Of a DNA stretch of 64,000 nucleotides, positions 23,801 through 32,757 are shown one piece after another. Below the pieces are notes generated by a model. The model did not search any database. It saw only the letters and a list, made by a program, of their open reading frames with translations, and was not told the DNA's origin. This DNA comes from Gonium pectorale (lineage: Eukaryota; Chlorophyta; Chlorophyceae; Chlamydomonadales; Volvocaceae), in contig LSYV01000015.1 in assembly GCA_001584585.1 (NCBI GenBank), positions 1,927,285-1,991,284 of the forward strand, given 5' to 3'. The translations under genes and the position numbers were made by a program. Positions within the stretch are counted from its first letter, which is position 1. Each line of letters opens with the position of its first letter.

Positions 23801-24155
23801 CTCTGTGTCAAGTGCCTTGTACACACGCTTGCACGCACCCTTCCCCAACAGGATGTTGTACTGCAGGGGGGAAGGGGCCCATGAGGAGTGGGGTTAGCGG
23901 GAAGGTGCAGGAACGGTGTCCGCCCCCGTGCCCAGGCGTTTGGCGCACGGTAGCGACACCCACGGCCGCTTCATCCACAAGACGACAAGACATCCCGGTG
24001 CAATGTGTCGGGGGCGCCTCAAAGCGCTGCAATGTTCCCGGGGAGTCAGGCTGTGCACTCACCCGTATGTAACGCCCATTTGGCGACGACTCCACTTCTT
24101 TTGTTTCCGCGTCGTCCGCACCATTGTTGCTCGAGGGCCACGGAGAAGGTGACAT
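17874..24155 (-). CDS. WNK: WNK (with-no-lysine) Ser/Thr protein kinase with long disordered tail
   Basis: WNK kinases regulate ion homeostasis in animals and flowering, clock and stress responses in plants. Ten exons join in phase: 24155-24063, 23860-23774, 22984-22887, 22460-22380, 22102-22035, 21925-21712, 21570-21480, 21293-21056, 20927-19807 and 19664-17874, coding for about 1293 residues. The kinase domain is at about 32-285. The glycine loop [10 protein letters not shown] carries Lys42 at the WNK-specific position, and the usual beta-3 lysine is replaced by Asn59 in EVAWNQ, as in plant WNKs. Also seen: HRDLKCDN at 156-163, DLG at 177-179 in place of DFG, Ser189 in the activation loop [12 protein letters not shown], and a PASLARV stretch before the last helices. 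Residues 290-1293 are low-complexity Ser/Pro/Gly/Ala with a Gln/His-rich patch. The start follows the family pattern NGRYIRYN. Short autoregulatory RFxV-type motifs were not identified. The minor risk is unseen small introns inside the two long last exons. Confidence 0.93.
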
Positions 24156-24685
24156 CCCCGCAAGTCCAACCTGCTAACAGCCCGCAGCCCAGGTGGTCCC
24201 GATGCGTGCTGAGAGAAGCTGAAGGTCCATGAGGGTAACTGCCAGACTGCTAGAGGGGAGCCCGGCGCCCAGGAGGGCGCGGAGCGACTTAATGGGCGGC
24301 TTGTAGGCAGGGCTGAAGCTCGTTGGCGGTGTTGCCGGTGAAGCGAGTGCATTGCTTGCAGTGCCAAGTGTACTGCTGGTTTCGAAGCAAGATGCTTTGC
24401 GAAGTAGCAGGTTTCGTAACATTAAATATTTTACTGACTTAAAGGACACCCGAACTTACAGAATCTACAGACGTGCTCAGTTTGCCCTTATTGCAAGACT
24501 CTTCGGACGTGTTAAGGCGCTCTGCTTTACACAGCTGCTAAATGTATCTGGCTATTTATGGCTTCCATGTACATATATTTTTAACCGCTGCCTAGCTGGG
24601 GCAGCGGTCGGTTAGCAAAGTTGTTTCGAGCGCTCTCCAGGGTCAGCGCCCTTTAGTTGGTGCATGAGAGCTTGAGGCGTGGAAA
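24156..24685. promoter_or_regulatory. Divergent upstream region shared by the WNK and 24.7-kb genes
   Basis: About 530 bases separate two start codons pointing away from each other. The middle, 24370-24580, is strikingly AT-rich for this window and contains ACATATATTTTTAA near 24571, a TATA-like stretch. A perfect-arm inverted repeat follows at 24583-24614. Confidence 0.55.
24583..24614. repeat. Inverted repeat in the divergent promoter
   Basis: AACCGCTGCC is followed six bases later by GGCAGCGGTCGGTT, giving at least eight perfectly complementary bases in each arm. It lies just downstream of the TATA-like stretch as read from the plus-strand gene. Could be an operator-like site or a hairpin in the 5' leader. 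Confidence 0.6.
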
Positions 24686-27600
24686 ATGTCGAGCCTCCAG
24701 CCATCGGCGTCATTGCAGAATGGCCGGGGCGGGACCCCAACGTCTTCCTATCGCGCGGGTAGCATCGGCAGAGAGCGCACTGTGGGCAGCATCAGTATGC
24801 CAATCTCGGGTGCGGCACGCAAGACGCACAACGACCTCGAGTGAGTACATGTGTGGGGTGTGGGTGTGGGCGGGCTTTGTGTGGGCGTGTCGGCGCTTGG
24901 CTAGTGCCCTTGCCAAACTCAGGCTACCGTATGAACTGCTTGGTGTTGTCAGGGGGGAATCCCTGGGTTGGGAGGCAGTCCCGGGCCTCGAGCACAGTGG
25001 TGCCAGCAGAAGCCAAGAGGGGACACGCCGCCGTTCATGCCCTGAAGGCACCGTGCTTCCTTGACGCCGCGTGCATGAAACGCATTGCACTGCACTGCAC
25101 TTGCGGCCCTGGTGCAAGCCACGTGCCGCTGTTGCCTGTCCGCACGCCCGTGCATTGCGGGTCCTTCGCGCCTCCTACGGAGCCACAGGCTGGCACCCTA
25201 TTGCCCTAGTTCTTGACTGTCCTTGCCTGCCGGAAGTCACCCAGCTAACGGTCCCATGTCCATAGGTTTAACTTGGGGAACAGCAAGGCGCGCGTCATGA
25301 AGTTGCTGGACGACCGGACGCCTCTGCCCTTTAAGAAATTCTTCGCGGGGCCGCTGTACGATAGCCTGCTCAACGCCTGCCTGCTGTACTTCACCTCCCG
25401 CTTCATGCACGAGTACGCACGGCTGGCGCGGGGCTGCCCTGGTCTTGGCTGTGACGCTGCGCCCGCATGGCGTGGCCTGTTCTCGTGGCGTGGCGCTGTG
25501 GTCTGGGCATGGCAGGGGCGCTGCAAAAGAGCTGGGAGAGCTCTGTGATACAGTGCATACAATTGCACCGCCAGGGCCATGCGGCCCGTGGGCCTTGCTG
25601 GATATCTTGCGCCTGCTCGACTCGACATCATTAGGTAAGCGATCACCACCGCCCTCGCCGTTGTTTTCGTTGTCTGCAGCTGGATCTCGAAGGCAATGGA
25701 CAAGGCGCGCAAGCAGCACATGGAGGGTTACAACCCGTATGCGGTGGCTGCCCGGTTGGCGGAGCTGGAGGAGGTGAGGAGCCCCGATCGGGGAGGCATC
25801 GAAAAGAGCGGGGCTCCTGGCACCAGGTTGAGAGTTGCAGAAAGACAGGGCTATGACTTATGGGCTGGCAGTACGCAAGTAAGCGACGGGGCGGGGACGG
25901 GCTACAGAAACGGTGGCTGCGGAGGGAGGTCTGGAGGGAAGACGAATGCAGCTAGTGGTGTCGGGTGGGTCAGCGGGTGGGGCTGTGCGGGCTGTAATAC
26001 AGGCAATGCAGGCCATTGATTCCTTCCGCGCTGCGCCATGGCCGCAACGTTGGCCTTTGTCCTCCGGTTTTGCGTGTTGCCCAGCTGCGAAGGGACTGCT
26101 CGAGTATAGGCTTGCGCCGCCAGCAAACCCATGGGTTCCCTAAATTTCCTCGCAGGAGATGGACGCACAGCGACTGGAGCTCAGCCCAATCTACTCGCAG
26201 ATTATCCTCAAGTTCAGCACGTACGACAAGCCGCAGCAGGACCGCATGTTCTTTGAATGCCTGTACGAAACGCTGGTGAGCGCTTGGCGCGACGGATTAC
26301 GGGTTTTGGAGGGCAGAGGCAGCAAAACGCAGGAGGAGCGTCGTGCTGACAGCCCCCTATGGCGTCGCTGTGCGCATGGCCCCGGAGCAACCCGCGACAC
26401 GGCAGCAGCGCTGATAACGCCGATAAATGCTGCCTGTAATTTCAGACAGAACGGCAAGTGAGAAACAGCCCCGTTGTCAGGGACTTAAGATGGGGTCAGG
26501 ACATGGAATGGTGACCTCACGCGACGGGTGCTGTTACTGGGTCGCTGCAGGTGAGCATCCTATGCGACGCCTTTTGCTCGCCCAAGATGACCGGGGCGAT
26601 GCCCACGGGGCCGGCGCCGACGGGCCCCACCGGCCCACCGGCCTCTGCAGCGGCCGCGGCAGCAGCAGCGGCTGCGGCCGCGGCGGCCGCGGCGGCAGCC
26701 GGTGCGGGCAGCGGCGACGGTGGGGCCAGCAACGCGGCGGCGGAGCTGGCAGCCAGCCGACGGGCGGAAATAGAGGCCGATATTGGGGCCATGTTCCGGT
26801 CACGGCACTTCAACGCCAACCAACGAAGATATGAAGCCCCAAGGTCCGTCCGCCCTTCATCTCCGCGTTTTCTTTACGCCGCCGCAAGACAAAGCACTGG
26901 CGCACGCATTTCCGGCATGTTTTGCGTTGGGTTGGCAGCTGCTGTGTGCTTCTGTACGGCATTGAACGCTTCCAGGCTTGTTCCGCACACTCTAGCATAT
27001 TCCTCTGGCCGCGCGCCTCCCCCCGCCCCTTGCCCGCAGGTCTGTCGACACGCTGGGCGTCAAGGAGCTGTATTCACTCAAGCACGAGACGTCCAACCGT
27101 GCCCTCAACGCCAAGATGCTTTCATCCCTCTACGCCAAGCCACCAAACCTGTCCGTACAGGTGTGTCGGCATCTCGTACCCGGGGGCCGCCAGCCCCGCT
27201 GCTGCAGGATGCAGGACCGCCTCAAAATGGTGCAAGCAACCCCACATCCTCCTGGCCATGCCACACTGCCATTTCAGATGCCGCACCTGGGGGCGCGACG
27301 CTGGTCCCTCTCGTATCGGTGTAGCGGTGTGCCTGTGCGGACTGGGCTGGACGGGCCGGCAGAGGCCCAGAGCAGTACCACGTCAGGGACAGCAACAGCA
27401 CCCCACTCGCGATGACGCACGACGCAAATGCCAGTGCAATGGTAATGAATCCCCTTAACCCATGACCCTCCCCGGGCGCGACGGCGATGCGCGTGCCACC
27501 CCGCGGCCACTCACAGGTGGCGTCCGTGACCAACTCCCCGCTCATCAGCCAGTACATCTCGTCGCCCATAGTGGCACGTGCCAAGGTCAAGGACCCGCTG

Positions 27601-28713
27601 GAGCGCAAGTCCATGTTCGAGTCGCTGGCGCGGGGCGACAAGGTGCGCCATCGCCCGGGCGCTGTTACCGTGGTCGTGCCAAGATGGTGGAAGAGCAGCG
27701 CGGGCAGAAGAGGGCGTCTTGGTCGGTTTGCTGATCGTGTGGGTCCGCGACAAGCCCCGCGTGGGATGTGAGCGCGCGGTGCTCGGTAGCCTCGCTGCCG
27801 AGTGTCCTGGTGCCGCATCCGCGCGAGCCTCGCCGGGGGGACGTAGCACAGCGCCGTGCTTTGCCCAACTCCTGCGGTTTGTTGCCCCATGCAGACGGCC
27901 CCCAAGACCATGCTGAGCAAGGCCTTCAAGACCATGGCCACCATGAAGGGGGTCGACGTGTCAAGCCTCAAGTGAGCCAGCGCCCGCTCCTTCCCTGCGC
28001 TCCTCGACGCCTGCACCCTGCCGTCTGGCGATCCTGTCGGCGGGGCCCGGCTTAAGCTGCCCGCCTGCCGCACACCTCGTGTCTTTCCGTACTCGGGCGC
28101 ACCCCTGCTTACCGTAAGGCCCCTAACCGCCCTCCCCCTCCCCACTTTCAGGGAGAACCTGCAGCTGATGCGGCCGGATCCCCAGAGCGCCGAGGCCCTG
28201 GGGCTGCTGCCAGCGGACCGCTCCTATCGGGCCGACCGTCGCTCCGCGCCGCGCGGCATTCTGGCCCCCGAATCCATCGGTCTGGCCGCAGACGAGCAAT
28301 TCAACAGCTTGGCCCTCCTAAAGCGGTACATCCTGTACGGGCCACTCCTGGGCTTCGCCACGGGGCCGAACGGCGGTGCGCCCGGGGCGCCGGGGCAGCT
28401 GCCGGGCCCTGCGGGCCCGGGACAAGCGCCCGGTCAGGCTGGCTTTGGGCAGACGCTGGCGGCAGGGCAGGGCAGCAGCAGCGCGTCGCTGTCGGGTGCG
28501 GGGCCCCTGACGGCACAGGGGCCAAGCCTGGGGTCGATCGCTGGGCCGGCGGGTGGGGGGGCAGGGGGGCAAGGGGCAGGTGCGGGGGGCGCGGGCATGG
28601 GCATGGCCGGCGGGGCGAGCGCGGTAGGGGCTGGCGGGGCGGGCGGCGGCGGCGGCTTCGCGTCCCGCGTTGCCGGGCTGCTACCGCGCGTGCTGGGTGC
28701 GGGAACAGAATGA
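24686..28713 (+). CDS. Uncharacterised protein with a conserved-looking helical core, poly-Ala run and Gly-rich tail
   Basis: I do not recognise the family. Nine exons join in phase: 24686-24840, 25266-25412, 25680-25773, 26156-26275, 26551-26843, 27040-27160, 27517-27642, 27895-27971 and 28152-28713, giving about 564 residues. A Ser-rich N-terminus (about 50 residues) is followed by helical, probably globular sequence: TPLPFKKFFAGPLYDSLLNA, CLLYFTSRFMHDW, KARKQHMEGYNPYAVAARL, YSQIILKFSTYDKPQQDRMF, FECLYETLVSILCDAF. A poly-Ala/Gly insertion encoded by GC-rich triplets (about 26655-26715) interrupts it. A second ordered block has VDTLGVKELYSLKHETSNRA, and the last 110 residues are Gly/Ala/Pro-rich. 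No signal peptide or clear membrane helix is visible. The evenly phased exons and ordered core argue for a real gene. It is divergent from the WNK gene, and co-regulation is possible but unproven. A cilium- or phosphatase-regulator-type protein was considered without firm evidence. Confidence 0.8.
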
Positions 28714-29925
28714 GAGTGGTAGCGGGGCGGGCGTGCACCCGGCAGGGTGGCATTGGGCTGGATGACAGGACACGTGGCTAGGCCAGGTGCGTTGATGTGG
28801 ATTAAAGGAGCCAAAACCTGAGTATGTGGAGTGCGAGTGCAGTGATGCTGTGGTGCTAGGTATTAGGTGTCGCGTGGTATCATGGACCGCCCGTATGTGA
28901 GAGCGGGCCCCTAACTGACGTGTCGAACGACATGACAAGAAACTGTCAGGACTGAACCTGTAGGCAGTGGGAGGACGTGGAACCTGGCGTGGGGCGGCGT
29001 GTACCTGCGGACTGCGGGATCAGGGTCGTGAGTAGGGGTTAGGGATGAGTAGGTAGTGGATTTGCTGCCAATGTCGGATTCCCGACGAATCTGGTGCCGC
29101 CATGCACCAGCAGCCGTCACCATCAGTCCTGGTATCTGGAGGTGGCATTGACTTGGTGCGCATGCTCTCAAGACGCAGGAGGGCGCTCAAGCTCGCGGGT
29201 CGTCCGCTGCAAATGCGTTCTTTTCGTTTCGGCGGAATGATTCCCTTGTGGGGACGTTTTCGGGCAGCCGGGACCTTAAAGGCCGTAATGCTTCAATGTT
29301 GCTTGTTGCCGGTAATGCCGACGGCTGGGCAATGTTGCAGGCGTGTGCTGCGCGTATGAGTGGCAACATGTGGCGTGTATGAGTGGCAACTTGCAGCCTT
29401 GCGTCGACGGGACTGAGCAGGGCGCGAGGCACAGGGCATGCCGTAATGAGAGGTCAGAGCAAATAGCTCGGCCCACAGGCGGGTCTCTGTCATGCTCGTG
29501 CATATCACCGCGGCCGGGTGTGTTACCTATAGCAAGCTGACTGTGCAAATACCCTTGATTGCGCGCGGATGACCCACGTCGGCTCTGCTGTCCTGGTTGT
29601 ACCATAGCAGTCCGCATGCACGGTCACTGGCCGAAGAGTGACCTGTGGAGCGACCTGCCACTCAGCTCCTCGGCTCTAGGACAAGGGAAAGTAGGGGATT
29701 CGGCTCGAAGCCGCACTATATGCATCGTTCACACGCCCCAAGTACGCCGCCACTCCCGTCTCGCCAGGACACGCACCCTGCGAGCCGTCTCAGTCGTACG
29801 TCTGCACGGCGTGCATGGCCAAAATTCTGCCCATTCTACCATGAATCTGTAACAAGCTCCACGATTATGGCTGCTGACGCGATAGACGCGCCTGACGCCT
29901 CACCCGCTGTCATAGGTTCGCTATT
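28714..29925. other. Intergenic region
   Basis: Holds the 3' untranslated region of the upstream gene and the 5' flank of the glycosyltransferase gene. I see no TGTAA motif close to the upstream stop, no recognisable protein and no foldback copy. A small imperfect duplication (GTATGAGTGGCAACATG / GTATGAGTGGCAACTTG) lies at about 29355-29390. Confidence 0.5.
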
Positions 29926-30933
29926 ATGTTCGCAGTCCCGTTCTGCCCCACCCGACCTCTGCAATCGCTCAAATTTCAAACTTTTATAGTTTGCTTCGCT
30001 GCCCTGATCCTGTCCGCAACACCCTACCGGGGATCCTACGCGTCTATTTGCACGAACGTCAAGGACGAGGGCACATACCTGCTGGAGTTTATATTGTATC
30101 ACAAATGGATTGGGTTCGGCAAGATATACGTTATGGACTACAACAGCACACGGCCCCTGTACAACCTGCGCATGCTCATGCCCTACATCAAGACCGGCTT
30201 GGTCGAGTACCATTACGACGCGGACCCTCGGCACCACTCCCACCGTCGGGGACGCTTGTTTGCGGAGTACAGTCAGGGGACGGCGTTCCAGCGCTGCATT
30301 GACTTCGCGCACCGTGACCACGTGTGGATGGCCTTCATCGACGCGGACGAGTACCTTATACTGCGCAAGTACGAGGGGGACAGGCCCAACATCACAGCCT
30401 TCCTGCAGCGGTATGAGAAGTACCCAGGGTTGGCCGTAAACATGCGCGTGTTCAGCAGCAGCGGCCACATGGTGCGCCCCGAGGTGGGGACGCTGGAGGC
30501 CTACACGAAGTGCACACCATCCACTGCCTGGTATAATACCCACATCAAGACCATCGCACGCATGTCTCAAGTGCTGGCCATCGGAGGCAATCCCCACGAG
30601 TTCCGGTACTTCAACGGGGCGGTGGCAGTCAACGAGAAGGGCGTGCCCATTGACGGACCGCAGTCAAAGCCCGTGTCGTGGGACGAGATCGCACTGCACC
30701 ACTACGTGACGCGCTCTCTATCCGAGTTTCTGACCAAGATCCAGCGGGGCCCGGGGGGATCGCAGAACAAGCGCAACCTGGACTGGTTTCGGGCGTACGA
30801 GGGCAACGCTACCGAGTACTGCACCGAGGGCATTTCGCTGTGGCGCTCGTGCTGTGCGACAGAGTACGCCTCAGTGCGCGCTGCGCTGCGACGGTCTGCC
30901 AAGCGCCTGGGCTTGAGAGGAGGAGGCGGTTGA
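29926..30933 (+). CDS. GT92/DUF23-type glycosyltransferase, signal-anchored, intronless
   Basis: Predicted Golgi or cell-surface glycosyltransferase, 335 residues in one exon. Residues about 14-32 (FQTFIVCFAALILSA) form a signal anchor, giving a type II membrane topology with a luminal catalytic domain. The domain starts with the family motif CTNVKDEGTYLLEFILYH, then GFGKIYVMDYNSTRP, and includes the metal-binding acidic motif FIDADEYLIL and the downstream KTIARM and HHYVTRSLSEF segments typical of DUF23-like enzymes. Donor sugar and acceptor cannot be inferred. The ATG at 29926 was chosen because it places the anchor at the N-terminus. The absence of introns, unusual here, may reflect retroposition or simply a compact family. 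A TGTAA motif 30 bases past the stop supports the 3' end. Glyco_transf_2_4 is a related alternative family name. Confidence 0.88.
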   Translation: MFAVPFCPTRPLQSLKFQTFIVCFAALILSATPYRGSYASICTNVKDEGTYLLEFILYHKWIGFGKIYVMDYNSTRPLYNLRMLMPYIKTGLVEYHYDADPRHHSHRRGRLFAEYSQGTAFQRCIDFAHRDHVWMAFIDADEYLILRKYEGDRPNITAFLQRYEKYPGLAVNMRVFSSSGHMVRPEVGTLEAYTKCTPSTAWYNTHIKTIARMSQVLAIGGNPHEFRYFNGAVAVNEKGVPIDGPQSKPVSWDEIALHHYVTRSLSEFLTKIQRGPGGSQNKRNLDWFRAYEGNATEYCTEGISLWRSCCATEYASVRAALRRSAKRLGLRGGGG

Positions 30934-30963
30934 GAGGTGGGCGGCGTGCAGCGCGCCCATGGG

Positions 30964-30968
30964 TGTAA
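30964..30968 (+). other. Polyadenylation motif TGTAA for the glycosyltransferase gene
   Basis: TGTAA 31 bases after the stop codon, the position expected for volvocine transcripts. Confidence 0.6.
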
Positions 30969-31675
30969 GATGGAGGGCGTGGCGTGCGGCCGGCCCCGGC
31001 AGGATGCGGGGCTACCCGCGCCTGGACGCGCAGCTGAACCGTCTTGGAACACAACAACTCTTATGAAAGCACGACGCCCGCAGGGCGAGGGTCTCTCTTT
31101 GCAGATTTCTCCTTTTTTGGTACATGAGTACAATGAATGTATGGGACGTAGTTACTTATGCTCGTGCAACAAAACGAATGGAGCTCAACGTTGTACTGCG
31201 AGTGTCTCAGCACGGTTGGCGCACACACGGATGCCGGCACCGTTCGCATTCCGCCCGCATTGGTGTCGGCCTTACCACGTGCTTTCCTCAACTACGGTCG
31301 GGGTGGCTTCAGCCCGTGGGCTGCTGAATGATGCCTTCTGTCTTTTGTTGGCGCAGATGTTCCGTCCTGTGCGTGCTGAAGGACTCTTGTGTGGATTGGC
31401 TGCGTGCGTGGCCGAGGACGGATCCACACGCGGGTGGGCGAGCTTCTCGTTGCAGTGCCAGCACGGCACAAAGGTGTGCAGCAACCGTGGCACGCAGGGT
31501 GCAGCGAGCGATTATAGTGACGGCGAGGTGCACCCTGCGGGTGTGGCGATGATGAGGACGGCAAGTCCGTCGTCACGACATAAACATGTATGCAGGGTTG
31601 CGTGTCAGGGGCTGTCTGGGTTGGCGGCTTGGGTGCTGAGCGGTGCCTGCCCCAACTTTGCACCGGCGCGCCCGC

Positions 31676-31874
31676 TGGCACATGTTACCGTATCGCTACG
31701 TTCGATTGGCGATACACGTCTTGGTGAAAGCCAAAAACACGAATTCGCTGGAATCATCGCGCCTTCGGGTGCGTATGTCCGTAGAGGTGTGGCTTCCTTG
31801 TTTCCTTTCTGCCACCGTGATTGCCACCAAGCCCGTGTCACCAACCGACCGTAGCGATACGGTAGCTTGTGCCG
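31676..31874 (+). mobile_element. MITE-like element with about 50-bp imperfect terminal inverted repeats enclosing foldback copy 10
   Basis: The left end (31676-31725) and the reverse complement of the right end (31824-31874) match over about 50 bases, with a perfect 15-bp core (TACCGTATCGCTACG at 31686-31700 and its complement at 31850-31864). Between them lies a foldback copy with CGCGCC-TTCG-GGTGCG tip and GTCCGTAGAGGTGTGGCTTCC. No coding capacity. It may be the complete form from which the other copies are trimmed or diverged. Target-site duplications were not confirmed. Confidence 0.65.
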
Positions 31875-32575
31875 CGCGCTTTGCCCACGTTGCCGGATTC
31901 TCGGCAAAGGGTGCACCTTCTAGCCATGACTGACTGCAGGCACGTGGATAGGGGTATTGCTTGTGTAACTGTAAGAGCCCTGACTGCACTCCGCACTCCC
32001 TGTCTTAGAAGTTTCGCGCTTTCGCCATCTCGAGACGCAGCCACCCAATCAAACACCAATGGAAGCCAGTAACCGTCCGAGCAGACATGCACAATAGCCA
32101 TGTGTGCACCCAGCGCATGTTGTTTCGCTGAAGGACTAGATCAAGTACGCACCACACGTTACGGGCATATCAAGACCATATGAGGCATGCACGCTCTCCT
32201 AATTGTGTGGCCGAATGTGCCACCTAAAACCCTATGTACGAACACCGTTTCAATACATACATGCAACGAAAAAAGCTACGGGCAAGGCACCACTTCACGT
32301 GGCTATGGAGCACGGAAAACATAACGTTTGATGCGTTTCAAGGTCCGGTACAGAGGCCAACAAGGCCAATCAGGGACGCGCGGCCGAATAAATCGAACCA
32401 GCCGAATCAATTATTGGATTATCCCCAACTCAGCGCAAGGTAATCAGCGCCGGCCCCAAAATCCGCGCATGGCTTCAATAATAACGCGCGGTGTCAAATT
32501 GGTTTATGGTTCTATCCCAACGAACAACAATCCAGTGGTCAAGTCCCGAAGGAGAAAGGAACGCGCATCCTGAGT

Positions 32576-32620
32576 ATGCACACCCGTACAGTCAACATGC
32601 ACACCCGTACAGTCAACATA
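32576..32620 (+). repeat. 21-bp tandem duplication
   Basis: ATGCACACCCGTACAGTCAAC occurs twice in a row, with a partial third unit. Non-coding. Confidence 0.8.
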
Positions 32621-32757
32621 CGCACATGCAGCTGCGCCGTGGTGCCACACAGCCCTCCATGGACTCGACAACAGCAGTCCAGTGGAGGTCAGTTGAGGCG
32701 GGGTCGGCGCCAACGGATCGCAGACCTGTCGCGGTACCCGCGCTTCCTGCAGAACCC

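Larger units (their letters stand above)
30934..32757. other. Intergenic region between convergent genes, with foldback/MITE-like sequence
   Basis: Separates the plus-strand glycosyltransferase from the 3' end of the minus-strand giant gene. It contains a complete 199-bp inverted-repeat element (31676-31874), a separate foldback tail fragment at 31076-31120 (GTCTCTCTTTGCAGATTTCT) and a 21-bp tandem duplication at 32576-32620. No gene is supported. Confidence 0.6.

Noticed and set aside
29836..30597. Minus-strand 253-codon frame
   Set aside because: Antisense shadow of the glycosyltransferase exon; no domain on that strand.
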